A DNA stretch of 64,000 bases from Gammaproteobacteria bacterium (GTDB lineage Bacteria > Pseudomonadota > Gammaproteobacteria > Pseudomonadales > Halieaceae), in NCBI GenBank assembly GCA_030427485.1, contig JAUICG010000008.1:62001-126000 (forward strand). Direction: 5' to 3'. Below, in pieces: positions 26,401 through 34,660 of the stretch. Made by a program: the position numbers and the translations under genes. The number at the start of each line of letters is the position of its first letter. The first letter of the stretch is position 1. Under the pieces are notes generated by a model. The model worked only from the letters and a program-made list of their open reading frames with translations, made no database searches and was not told the origin of the DNA.

Positions 26401-28128
26401 GTGAACGGTTGGATCAATCCTCCCCGCGCATCTTTCTGCGCGCGCAATCCCCTGCGCATTCTCTGGTCTGTCGCCGCATTGCTGCTGGCTGCCGATACGC
26501 TGGCCAGCGCCGGCGGGCGCAGCGGCTTTTCCGGCGACCCCTCTACCAATGGCGGTGCAAATTGCAGTGTTTGTCATGCGCCCGACGGCGCCAGTCCCGC
26601 CGCGGTGGGGATAGTGGGGCCATCGACCATGAACGCCGGTGCGACGAAAGCTTTTTACACCTTGATGATGGGAGGCCCGGCGCACTCTGGAGGTGTCAAT
26701 ATCTCCGCGCAGGACAGCGTGGGAGAGCTGGCACCGTTCGCAAGCGATCTGCAACTGATGCATGGTGAGCTAACGCATACCGGGCCGAAGGACTTCGACA
26801 ACGGCATGCTGGTGTTCGGCTTTCTCTATACGGCGCCGAACTACGATGCCGATGTCACCCTGCATGCGGCGGGCAACTCCGCCAACGGCGGTCTCGACCT
26901 GTCCGGTGACGGCATCGCCACCACCGCATTCAATATCACGGTCGTCAACGGTTTCGAGGAACCGCCGCCCCCTGTCCCCGCACCGCTCAGTGCGCTGACC
27001 GCGACGGAGTTCGCAAGCGGGCTCACCCACCCGATAGCGATCGAGAATGCCGGGGATGCGCGTCTTTTCGTGGCTGAGCGCGCCGGGCGGATTCGCGTAC
27101 TCGAGGGCGATGGTTCGCTTGTGTCGACACCCTTTCTCGATATCTCGTCGCAGGTTGACGACACGGCCAGCGAGATGGGCCTGCTCGGCCTGGCTTTTCA
27201 TCCGGACTACGCCGCTAACGGCTACTTCTATGTCTACTATACCCGTGATCCCGGGCCCGGCCTCGACCGCTCCAGGGTGTCGCGCTTTACCGTCAGCAGC
27301 GCTGACCCGAATGTCGCCGACCCGGGCAGCGAAGTGGTGCTGCTGGAGTTTGAGCAGCCCTACTCCAACCACAATGGCGGTGACCTGCACTTCGGACCGT
27401 CCGGCTTTCTGCATATCGCTGTTGGCGACGGCGGCAGCGGCGGCGACCCGCTGGACAACAGCCAGACCACCACGACGCTATTGGGCAAGATGTTGCGGAT
27501 CGATGTCGACACCCCGGCCGCAGCGGGCACCGGGCCGGACTGTGACATGTCGCCGCACACCAACTACAGTATCCCGCCGGGGAATGCGTTCGGTGACGGC
27601 GTCGGTGGTGCCGGCTGCGATGAGATTTTCGTGCTCGGTGTGCGCAATCCCTGGCGATTTGCGTTTGACAGCCTGACCGGCGGTATGTGGATAGCGGACG
27701 TGGGGCAGCGCGATTTTGAGGAGATCAACTATCTCCCCCCGGGAAACAGCGGGGGTATCAATCTCGGCTGGCGCTGTTTCGAGGGTGACGCGCCTTACAA
27801 CCCGGGCGGCTGCAACCGGGTCTACCTGCCCCCGGTGCACACGTATTCGCACGCCACCGCCGGTTGCTCGGTCACCGGCGGACGGGTGTATCGCGGTGCG
27901 CGTTCCCCGCATCTCCAGGGGCAGTATTTTTTTACCGATTTCTGCCAGGGCAGCATCCGCTCACTGAGTGGCCCGCCCGACAACCCCACCGCAGGTATCG
28001 CGCTACCGCAAGGTGAACTGGCGGCCATTTCGACCTTTGGTGAAGACATTGACGGGGAATTGTACGTGGCGGAACTGCGTACCGGCACTATCTATCGCCT
28101 CACTTCGATATTCCCACCGGGGTGCTGA
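26401..28128 (+). CDS. PQQ-type sugar dehydrogenase-like propeller with CxxCH N-terminal domain
   Basis: Encodes 575 residues from the GTG at 26401, with GAGGTG about ten bases upstream. After a signal peptide (to about residue 37) comes a choice-of-anchor V/Reeler-like domain starting GGRSGFSGDPSTNGG and including NCSVCH, a CxxCH heme-type motif. From about residue 200 it is a glucose/sorbosone dehydrogenase propeller: GLTHPIAIENAGDARLFV, LLGLAFHPDYAANGYFYVYY, SNHNGGDLHFGPSGFLHIAVGDGG, LGKMLRIDVD, FVLGVRNPWRFAFDS, WIADVGQRDFEEIN. It is expected to be periplasmic and to oxidise sugars or polyols with PQQ. Presence of CxxCH suggests electron transfer to heme, which remains to be shown. Confidence 0.8.
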   Translation: MNGWINPPRASFCARNPLRILWSVAALLLAADTLASAGGRSGFSGDPSTNGGANCSVCHAPDGASPAAVGIVGPSTMNAGATKAFYTLMMGGPAHSGGVNISAQDSVGELAPFASDLQLMHGELTHTGPKDFDNGMLVFGFLYTAPNYDADVTLHAAGNSANGGLDLSGDGIATTAFNITVVNGFEEPPPPVPAPLSALTATEFASGLTHPIAIENAGDARLFVAERAGRIRVLEGDGSLVSTPFLDISSQVDDTASEMGLLGLAFHPDYAANGYFYVYYTRDPGPGLDRSRVSRFTVSSADPNVADPGSEVVLLEFEQPYSNHNGGDLHFGPSGFLHIAVGDGGSGGDPLDNSQTTTTLLGKMLRIDVDTPAAAGTGPDCDMSPHTNYSIPPGNAFGDGVGGAGCDEIFVLGVRNPWRFAFDSLTGGMWIADVGQRDFEEINYLPPGNSGGINLGWRCFEGDAPYNPGGCNRVYLPPVHTYSHATAGCSVTGGRVYRGARSPHLQGQYFFTDFCQGSIRSLSGPPDNPTAGIALPQGELAAISTFGEDIDGELYVAELRTGTIYRLTSIFPPGC

Positions 28129-28190
28129 AAGCGCCTTCCCGGGATGCGCGGGTCGGGTATACTGCCCGCTCATCTTCAGGGAGCAAAAGC

Positions 28191-29495
28191 ATGAGTCGCA
28201 GCGATCAAGCGCACTGTCGAATCGAAGGAACCGTGGCGCCCGGGTTCGAATCAGTCAGGGAGCTCTATGAGTACAAAATGCGTACGCTGGCCGAAAAGAG
28301 TACGCAACTTTGTGTTTACTACGGCGGGGCAAAAGTTGTCGACCTGTGGGGATCGGTGACCGGTGAGGCGGATTTTACCGCCGACTCGCTGGTGAATGTG
28401 TTCAGCAGCGGTAAAAGCCTGGAGGCCATCGCGATCGCCGCGCTGGTTGACAAGGGGCTGATAGACTACAACGCCAGGATAACCGAGTACTGGCCGGAAT
28501 TCGGCGGCAATGGCAAGGGGGAGCTCACGGTTGCCGAACTGATGCGGCACGAGGCGGGTCTGCCCGCGTTCGACAGGCCTCTGGATCCCCAGGACCTGCT
28601 CACCGAAAACATCAAACAGAACAGGGTGGGCCAACTTATCGAGGGTCACGCGCAATCGTTCCGCCGGGGCGAGGGGAACCGACGGGAATACCATGCCGTC
28701 ACCCGCGGCTGGATTGTGAACGAACTATTCCGCCGCGTGGATCCGGCGGGCCGCACCATCGGTGAATTCCTGCGGGAAGATATCAGCCAGCCGCTGCAGG
28801 CCGATGCGATTATCGGGGTGAAACGGGAAGAACTTCCGCGGGTCAAAAAAGTGGCGCCGCTGGGCTTCTGGTTCCAGCTCCGGCAAAGCCTGATACCCAA
28901 ATTCCTGAAACGGAAGATGGAACTCAATATTTTCCAGGTACTCGCGAAGATCCTGCGGCTCATCCCCGCGGTGAGAAAATCCACGGTGCGCAAGGCACCT
29001 CCGCCCTACAGGGGAATGAAGAAAATCGCGTATTTCAGTGAGCCGGCTATAGCGATGGGTGAGACTCCTTCGGCGAATACCAACGCCAATGCCCGGGGCC
29101 TGGCGAAAATTGCCGCGATGATGGCGGCCGGTGGCAAGTGGGAAGGTAGAGAGTACCTGGGTGACGCTGCCTGGAAAGCTGTGCACGCCGAGCCGCTGGC
29201 GGGGGACATGGCGTTTGTCACCACGAGTTTTACCCAGGGCGGCGTCGCGCTGTTTGCCCGGACCGATAAGGCAAGCCGCCGCATTGAAAAAGCGCTCAAC
29301 GATGGCAGAGAGGGTTTCTATGGCTGGCTGGGCCTGGGCGGGTCGATTTTCCAATGGCATCCCGAATGGCAGATCGGCTTCGGCTATGTGCCGACATCTC
29401 TGCACGTTCTGGACATGGTCAACGAGAGGGGTAAATCCTACCAGGCCGAGGTGCTTCGCTGTGTGGCAAATATTCGAAACAGCACGGCGGCCTAG
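28191..29495 (+). CDS. Beta-lactamase-fold serine hydrolase (esterase-like)
   Basis: Encodes 434 residues from the ATG at 28191, preceded by AGGGAG. It belongs to the class C beta-lactamase/serine hydrolase family. The SxxK motif is FSSGKSLEAIAIAALVDKG with Ser and Lys near residues 70-73. The second motif is probably the Tyr of REYHAVTRGW. LMRHEAGLPAFD is the usual loop. There is no signal peptide, so it is probably a cytoplasmic esterase or amidase rather than a beta-lactamase or penicillin-binding protein. A KRKMELN...RLIPAVRKSTVRK section in the middle is unusually basic. It lies 62 bases after the dehydrogenase-like gene. Confidence 0.85.
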   Translation: MSRSDQAHCRIEGTVAPGFESVRELYEYKMRTLAEKSTQLCVYYGGAKVVDLWGSVTGEADFTADSLVNVFSSGKSLEAIAIAALVDKGLIDYNARITEYWPEFGGNGKGELTVAELMRHEAGLPAFDRPLDPQDLLTENIKQNRVGQLIEGHAQSFRRGEGNRREYHAVTRGWIVNELFRRVDPAGRTIGEFLREDISQPLQADAIIGVKREELPRVKKVAPLGFWFQLRQSLIPKFLKRKMELNIFQVLAKILRLIPAVRKSTVRKAPPPYRGMKKIAYFSEPAIAMGETPSANTNANARGLAKIAAMMAAGGKWEGREYLGDAAWKAVHAEPLAGDMAFVTTSFTQGGVALFARTDKASRRIEKALNDGREGFYGWLGLGGSIFQWHPEWQIGFGYVPTSLHVLDMVNERGKSYQAEVLRCVANIRNSTAA

Positions 29496-29539
29496 CTGCC
29501 CGGTGTGACTCGCAGCGCGCCGGGAGATTCATCCGCCAG

Positions 29540-31210
29540 CTACCTCGGCAAAGCCAGCACGAACAGCGCATTACCCGGCCCTGCCTGGTAGCGACCGTCG
29601 ACGCCCTGGAAAGTACTGTAACCGGAGTTGATCAGCAGGCCGTCGCCCGCCACGACAACGCCGACCGAATCGATGGTGCCGCCATTCCCCTCCACGCCAT
29701 TCACATCCTCAAAGGCAATCGCGGTGTCCAGCGACCATAATTCCGAGCCGTCGCGTGTATCGAATGCGCGGACGACGCCGTCCAGCGAGCCGGCGAATAA
29801 CAGGTCGTTGCTGACAGCGAGCGATGCCGAGACGAGCGAGGGCGTTACCAGCCCCTCAAACATGTGTGTGGGATGCGCCTCCCACTCGATCGCCCCGCTC
29901 GCAAGATTGAGCGCGTAGATTCCCGGCCTGGCGCCCGCAACGAGGTCGGCCAGGCCACCGCTGGCCTTGTCGATCGTGAAGTCCGTGGCGGCCGCGTACA
30001 CGCGCCGCTCGTCTACCGCCATGCCCCAGTGAATACCGCCGAGCGTGGAACCCCGGCTCACCTTGTTGGACCAGTTGAGTGCGCCGGTATCCGCCTGGAT
30101 CGAGTACACCACGCCACCCTTGTCGCCGGCGATCAGGGTGTTACCGTCCTTGAGGAGAATCGGCGCCGCGCCGAAATCGAAGTCGTGGCCCGCGGGATCC
30201 GGGCAGCGCAGCGAGTTTACAATGCCGCAGTTGCCGTTCCAGGTATCGTTCTCTCTCGCCTGGAATACCCAGTTCACGGCACCGCTATCCATATCCAGCG
30301 AGATGATGGCGTCGGACGTGCTCGTCGCGGGCTCGGTATAGTTCTGGCCAGTACCGATAAAGATCGCGTTTCGCCGGGTATCCAGCGTTGGCGTCGCCCA
30401 TACCGGTGCGCCATTGGGGCCGATACGTTCGCCCGGCAGTACCACCGCGTGCGCGTCCTCTGTCGTATGGAATTGCCACAGGACTTCCCCGGTCTGTGCA
30501 TCGAGGGAAACCAGCATGCCATGGCTGCTGCAGCACGCGCCGGGGAGCAGGGTGGTAGCGAGTACCTCCTTGCTGGAGACAGGCACAAACAGCTTGCCCG
30601 CGTGATGCTGCATGCCTCCGGTAACGAAATGGAGGTGGGGGATGGTGCCCGCGAATGTCTGCCAGATGGGCTCGCCGCTGGCGGCGTCCACTGCATAGAC
30701 GATACCGTTGAAGTCCGCCACGTAAAGCCTGGCGGGCGATGCTTCGTCGGACTCCACAAACAGTATCGAGGCGGAGCGAAAATTACCGCCGTTTCCGGCT
30801 GCGGTGAAGGTCCAGTAGCGGCAGCCCGACAGCCTGTTGATAGCGTGCAACTGCTTGCCAGCCGTCATGAAGATAGCCTGTGCGGTCACCGCGGGCGCGC
30901 CGCGCTTTTCATTCACAGACTCCTGCGCATGGCGGAAATTCACCGCAAGGGTATCGACATTGCCCGAGTCCACCAGGGAAGGTTGGTTGCGGGTATTGGA
31001 ATGGTTGTAACCGAAGCCGTTTACGATAAGCGGCGCAGCCACATCGACGGCGTCCTCGCACGAGCCACCCCTTGGCTGGGGCGGAGACACATAGGATTGA
31101 AACGGCAGCGACGGCCTGTCGTTCGCTTCCTGTGTCTCGTTGCGGTTATCGCTGCAGGCCGAAAGAAATAGCAGGACAAGGATCAGGAATACGGCGGTGC
31201 GCATGGTCAT
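29540..31210 (-). CDS. PQQ-like beta-propeller lipoprotein
   Basis: Encodes 556 residues from the ATG at 31210 (MTMRTAVFLILVLLFLSAC), which gives a clean lipoprotein signal with Cys at about 19; an ATG at 31219 is also possible. The open frame back to 31558 would overlap the divergent gene and is rejected. The chain has repeated beta-propeller blades with W-docking-like sequences: YVADFNGIVYAVDAASGEPIWQ, LVSLDAQTGEVLWQF, AIISLDMDSGAVNWVF, VYSIQADTGALNWSN, LFAGSLDGVVRAFDTRDGSELW. Cofactor binding by PQQ is not shown. GACCSSHGML contains vicinal cysteines as in PQQ alcohol dehydrogenases, though the context differs. Location is the periplasmic face of a membrane. Confidence 0.75.
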   Translation of the reverse strand: MTMRTAVFLILVLLFLSACSDNRNETQEANDRPSLPFQSYVSPPQPRGGSCEDAVDVAAPLIVNGFGYNHSNTRNQPSLVDSGNVDTLAVNFRHAQESVNEKRGAPAVTAQAIFMTAGKQLHAINRLSGCRYWTFTAAGNGGNFRSASILFVESDEASPARLYVADFNGIVYAVDAASGEPIWQTFAGTIPHLHFVTGGMQHHAGKLFVPVSSKEVLATTLLPGACCSSHGMLVSLDAQTGEVLWQFHTTEDAHAVVLPGERIGPNGAPVWATPTLDTRRNAIFIGTGQNYTEPATSTSDAIISLDMDSGAVNWVFQARENDTWNGNCGIVNSLRCPDPAGHDFDFGAAPILLKDGNTLIAGDKGGVVYSIQADTGALNWSNKVSRGSTLGGIHWGMAVDERRVYAAATDFTIDKASGGLADLVAGARPGIYALNLASGAIEWEAHPTHMFEGLVTPSLVSASLAVSNDLLFAGSLDGVVRAFDTRDGSELWSLDTAIAFEDVNGVEGNGGTIDSVGVVVAGDGLLINSGYSTFQGVDGRYQAGPGNALFVLALPR

Positions 31211-31331
31211 TTGCTGCATTTTGTGAAAATATAACGATAACATCCGGGTGTACAAAGACCAATAATTCACCGCCAACAGCGGATACTTCGCCAGCACATG
31301 GCGTTGAGCCCGATTCGCGCAGGTACTCACC

Positions 31332-31850
31332 ATGACAATCCAGGATCTTGGCAGCATAGGGGAACTGTTGGCGGCTATTGCCACGATCGTCACGCTCATA
31401 TATCTGGCCACACAGGTGCGCCAGAACACGCGAGCCCTGAAGTCGGCGACATTCCAGAACATCAGCGGTGAAATGGGCAGAAATGTTGAACCCATCCTGA
31501 ACAATGCGGATCTCGCGGCATTGATGGTGAAAGGTAATATTGACCCGACCAGCCTCACCGAGGAGGAGGCATTGCGCTTTTCTTCGATGCTGACGGCTTC
31601 ACTCAGGCGACTGGAAGCCGTCTTCGTGCAGCATCAACTGGGTTCCATAGACAGCGCGCTAAAGGAGGGCTTCGAGTTGTCGCTGATTTCGATCCTGCAG
31701 ATGCCCTTTGCGTCGCACTGGTGGAGTACGGCTAAAACAGTATTCTATCCACCTTTTGCCGCGCACCTGGATCGAAGGCTGGCGGCCGGGGAAATTCCGC
31801 GCGATCACCCCAGCATCCTGCTGGCCGTCAGCAAGGATCAAACGCGGTAA
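31332..31850 (+). CDS. Single-TM protein of unknown function
   Basis: Encodes 172 residues from the ATG at 31332. One membrane segment (LLAAIATIVTLIYLATQVRQN, about residues 12-29) is followed by a cytoplasmic helical domain. The pattern AAIATIVTLIYLATQVRQNTRALKSATFQ is seen in many uncharacterised marine proteobacterial proteins, but I cannot name a family with certainty. It starts 37 bases before the ion-channel gene's ATG region, on the same strand, so the two may be co-expressed. Nothing shows a functional link. It is divergent from the PQQ-like lipoprotein across 121 bp. Confidence 0.65.
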   Translation: MTIQDLGSIGELLAAIATIVTLIYLATQVRQNTRALKSATFQNISGEMGRNVEPILNNADLAALMVKGNIDPTSLTEEEALRFSSMLTASLRRLEAVFVQHQLGSIDSALKEGFELSLISILQMPFASHWWSTAKTVFYPPFAAHLDRRLAAGEIPRDHPSILLAVSKDQTR

Positions 31851-31886
31851 GGCCGCCCTACAAAGTAAATAAGGACATCACTAACC

Positions 31887-32951
31887 ATGCTATCCAACAC
31901 CCGGTTCCTGCTGCTGGCGTTTATCTGCTTTCTTGGCATTGGCGCGCAGGCGAGCACCAATGTCGCTGGGCCGCCGACGGATGGAAGCCCGGTAGTGGTC
32001 GATATCGGCTTTCTGCTCAGCAATATCAATGCGATTTATGAGGAGGAGGAAACCTTCGACTTTGAAGGTGTGCTCAGCATGCACTGGCGGGATTCAAGGC
32101 TGGCTTTTGACCCGGCTGAGACGGGCTACGATGAACTCTACTACCAGGGTGACTTCCAGTTTAATGAAGTTTTCAATGGCTGGTGGCCGCAGATAATCCT
32201 GGCCAATGAAGCGGGACGTTTTGACCGTGAGGGCGTGATGTTGCGCGTGACGCCAGCGGGTGATGTCTACTACACCGAGGAGATCGACGCCATTGCAAAA
32301 TCGTATCTGGAGCTTGCGCGCTATCCTTTTGACCGGCAGCAACTGGTTGCCATCTTCGAGGTGCTGGGGCTGAACAAGGACCAGGTGACAATGCGGCCGG
32401 ATCCGGCGACCAGTGGCATATGGAACGATGTCCATCACCAGGTGCGCGTGCCGCAGTGGCGAGAGCCGGTACTGTCGACATCCATAGTCGAGTACACCCC
32501 CGCCTACCTGGACGGCAGCGACATCCACCTGGAAGCCTTCAGGGTACAGATCGATATCGAGCGCGACTACTGGTATACCCTGAGGCTTGTCGCGCTGCCG
32601 GTGATGGTGTTTGTGATGATGTCGTGGTCAGTTTTCTGGATGGAGCGGTCCTCGCTGGGTGACCGCATGGATATATCTTTTATCGGGATTCTGACGGTCG
32701 TCGCCTACCAGATCATGTCCAGTGAGAGCCTGCCGAAAATATCCTATGTCACGGTTCTGATGTCGTTCATGATTATCAGTTTCCTGATGATGTGTGCCAG
32801 TATCGTGATCAACCTGAGAGTCGCCGCGCTGGATAACAGTAGTCGCCAGATGCAGGGCGACCGCGTGGACCGGCTGTGCCGCGTATTTTTCCCGCTCAGC
32901 TATGTCCTGATTACAAGCCTCGTCGGCGGCTACATCTATCTGCGGGGCTAG
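31887..32951 (+). CDS. Prokaryotic pentameric ligand-gated ion channel
   Basis: Encodes 354 residues from the ATG at 31887. A signal peptide (to about residue 22) is followed by an extracellular beta-sandwich domain and four membrane segments at about residues 230-251, 259-277, 285-309 and 331-352, the layout of the GLIC/ELIC family. Diagnostic features are GWWPQIILANEA in loop A, the Pro-loop ARYPFDRQQL (residues 144-153) that replaces the eukaryotic Cys-loop and lacks its cysteines, and M2 with SSLGDRMDISFIGILTVVAYQI. The channel would sit in the inner membrane with the ligand domain in the periplasm. Ligand and ion choice are unknown; the Asp-rich M1-M2 region would fit cation passage, which is inference. 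Confidence 0.9.
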   Translation: MLSNTRFLLLAFICFLGIGAQASTNVAGPPTDGSPVVVDIGFLLSNINAIYEEEETFDFEGVLSMHWRDSRLAFDPAETGYDELYYQGDFQFNEVFNGWWPQIILANEAGRFDREGVMLRVTPAGDVYYTEEIDAIAKSYLELARYPFDRQQLVAIFEVLGLNKDQVTMRPDPATSGIWNDVHHQVRVPQWREPVLSTSIVEYTPAYLDGSDIHLEAFRVQIDIERDYWYTLRLVALPVMVFVMMSWSVFWMERSSLGDRMDISFIGILTVVAYQIMSSESLPKISYVTVLMSFMIISFLMMCASIVINLRVAALDNSSRQMQGDRVDRLCRVFFPLSYVLITSLVGGYIYLRG

Positions 32952-32955
32952 TGCG

Positions 32956-32976
32956 CCATCAATATCATGTTGATGG
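32956..32976. terminator. Hairpin between convergent genes
   Basis: CCATCAA (32956-32962) pairs perfectly with TTGATGG (32970-32976) around a 7-nt loop, midway between the stop codons of the ion-channel gene and the sulfatase gene. There is no T-run on either strand, so its efficiency as a bidirectional terminator is uncertain. Confidence 0.45.
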
Positions 32977-32995
32977 AGTAGCGGGTCCGCGTCCG

Positions 32996-34636
32996 TCAGG
33001 GAGCGGCATTGTCCTTGAGACACAGGCCGCCCAGCCACCATTTGGGTGTGCAGTCGTAACTCAGCCGGCCCCTGTCGCCGTGCTGGAAATCCAGTACTCG
33101 CTCGATCTGCTTGTCAGGCGGCATGCCCGGAGCCGCTTCCGGCTGCAGCTCCGCCAGCGGTATCGGGTAGCTCGCCCAGTCCTTTGGCGCGCGCCACCCG
33201 GGCGGGGGCATCAATTGGCTGCGTGTCCCGTTGATCGGGTAGAGCGCACGCCAGTCGTGGATCATGCCCGCGAGTTCGTGTACCACGTCCGGGTACGACT
33301 GGGCCAGGTTGTTGTACTCAAACGGATCATCCTGAATTCTGAACAGGTAGTTCGTCACCGTCGTCTCGAGTTGATCCTGCTCGATCTCCTGCACCAGCTT
33401 CCATTCATCGTTGAATGCCGTGAGGTTGAAGTGACCGTAGATCGGTGTCTCCGACGCGAAGTACACCAGCTCCTGCCGCGGCATCGCTGCGCCGTCGGCG
33501 ATGGCCGGCCACAGACTGATCCCGTCGAAGCGCCGCTCATTCAGGGGCGGTATGCCGGCGGCTTCGGCCAGTGTCGGGAAGACATCCATCGCAGTCATGA
33601 TCTCGGTCATTTTCTCTCCCGCCGGGATATGGCCCGGCCAGCGTATGACCGACACCACGCGGATGCCGCCTTCAAACGTTTCGCCTTTGCCGCCGCGCAA
33701 TGGCGCGTTGTCGGCGCCGCCAACCGAATAGGCGGCGCCACCGTTGTCGCTGAAAAACAGCACAATAGTGTTATCGGTCAGCTGCTCCTGGTCCAGGGTG
33801 TCGAGTACCCGGGCAATTGCCTGGTCCATCCCGTCCACCACCGCGGCGTACATCGGCCGCGCGCTGTCCCGCATCATCAGTTTGGCCATGCGCCGGGTGT
33901 CATCGGTCTGCCTGGCGCGGGCGGGTGCGAGATCCGTGTTGATGTTCCTGTATTTATCCTGGAGTTCCTGTGGTGCATCCAGCGGTGTGTGGGGTGCGAT
34001 GAAGGGCATATAGATGAAAAAGGGTTTGTTCCTGTCGCGCTCGCGGATATAGCGCGACACCTCTGCGGCCAGCAGGAACGATTCGTAGCCCTGGTCATCG
34101 ATGGAAACGCCGTTGCGCTGGAAGTCCCTGCCTCCCTGGTTGGCAAACGGCGGATAGAAGCCGACTTCCGTGTGCAGGTGTCCGTAGAAATGTTCGAAGC
34201 CGCGGTTGTTGGGGTGATAGGTCATCTGGGCGTGCCCCAGGTGCCACTTGCCCACCATCGCCGTCTGGTATCCGGCGGCCAGGAACGTTTCGGGCAGGAA
34301 ATGTTCGTCGGGATGAATCCCGTTGGTGTCCCAGGGAAGAATCACGCCGTAGGCGACACCGAGGCGGATCGGGTCGCGGCCGGTCATCAGGGCCGCGCGC
34401 GTCGGTGAGCAGATCGGCGTGGTGTAGAAGCGATTCAGCTCCATGCCTTCGGCCGCTAGGCGGTCGAGCGCCGGCGTGTCGATATCGCCGCCGTGGAAGC
34501 CGACATCGTTCCAGCCGAGATCGTCGGCCACGATCACGATGACATTCGGGGGTGCGCTGTCGGCGATTCCCAAACTGCTGGACAGTAGCAGCGACAGCGC
34601 CAGCATCCTTGCGCTGCGGTTCCGGTCTCTGCTCAT
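32996..34636 (-). CDS. Type I sulfatase (arylsulfatase family)
   Basis: Encodes 546 residues from the ATG at 34636, preceded by GGAGGT; a GTG at 34642 is the only longer option. A signal peptide spans about residues 1-28. Family motifs are VIVIVADDLGWNDVGF with metal-binding Asp residues, CSPTRAALMTG with Cys76 as the residue converted to formylglycine, GKWHLGH, and FFSDNGG with the second pair of metal ligands. The enzyme hydrolyses sulfate esters in the periplasm, typically of polysaccharides or aryl sulfates. An anaerobic sulfatase-maturating enzyme is not in the window; the CxPxR motif is a type used by either maturase. Length is normal. Confidence 0.92.
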   Translation of the reverse strand: MSRDRNRSARMLALSLLLSSSLGIADSAPPNVIVIVADDLGWNDVGFHGGDIDTPALDRLAAEGMELNRFYTTPICSPTRAALMTGRDPIRLGVAYGVILPWDTNGIHPDEHFLPETFLAAGYQTAMVGKWHLGHAQMTYHPNNRGFEHFYGHLHTEVGFYPPFANQGGRDFQRNGVSIDDQGYESFLLAAEVSRYIRERDRNKPFFIYMPFIAPHTPLDAPQELQDKYRNINTDLAPARARQTDDTRRMAKLMMRDSARPMYAAVVDGMDQAIARVLDTLDQEQLTDNTIVLFFSDNGGAAYSVGGADNAPLRGGKGETFEGGIRVVSVIRWPGHIPAGEKMTEIMTAMDVFPTLAEAAGIPPLNERRFDGISLWPAIADGAAMPRQELVYFASETPIYGHFNLTAFNDEWKLVQEIEQDQLETTVTNYLFRIQDDPFEYNNLAQSYPDVVHELAGMIHDWRALYPINGTRSQLMPPPGWRAPKDWASYPIPLAELQPEAAPGMPPDKQIERVLDFQHGDRGRLSYDCTPKWWLGGLCLKDNAAP

Positions 34637-34660
34637 AACCACCTCCTGCCTTCTTTGCCG

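Noticed and set aside
29864..31171. A 435-codon open frame on the plus strand
   Set aside because: It is antisense to the PQQ-like propeller lipoprotein gene and has no ribosome site or known motif.
32876..34408. A 510-codon open frame on the plus strand
   Set aside because: It is antisense to the sulfatase gene, which carries CSPTR and the metal motifs; the plus-strand frame has no recognisable family.
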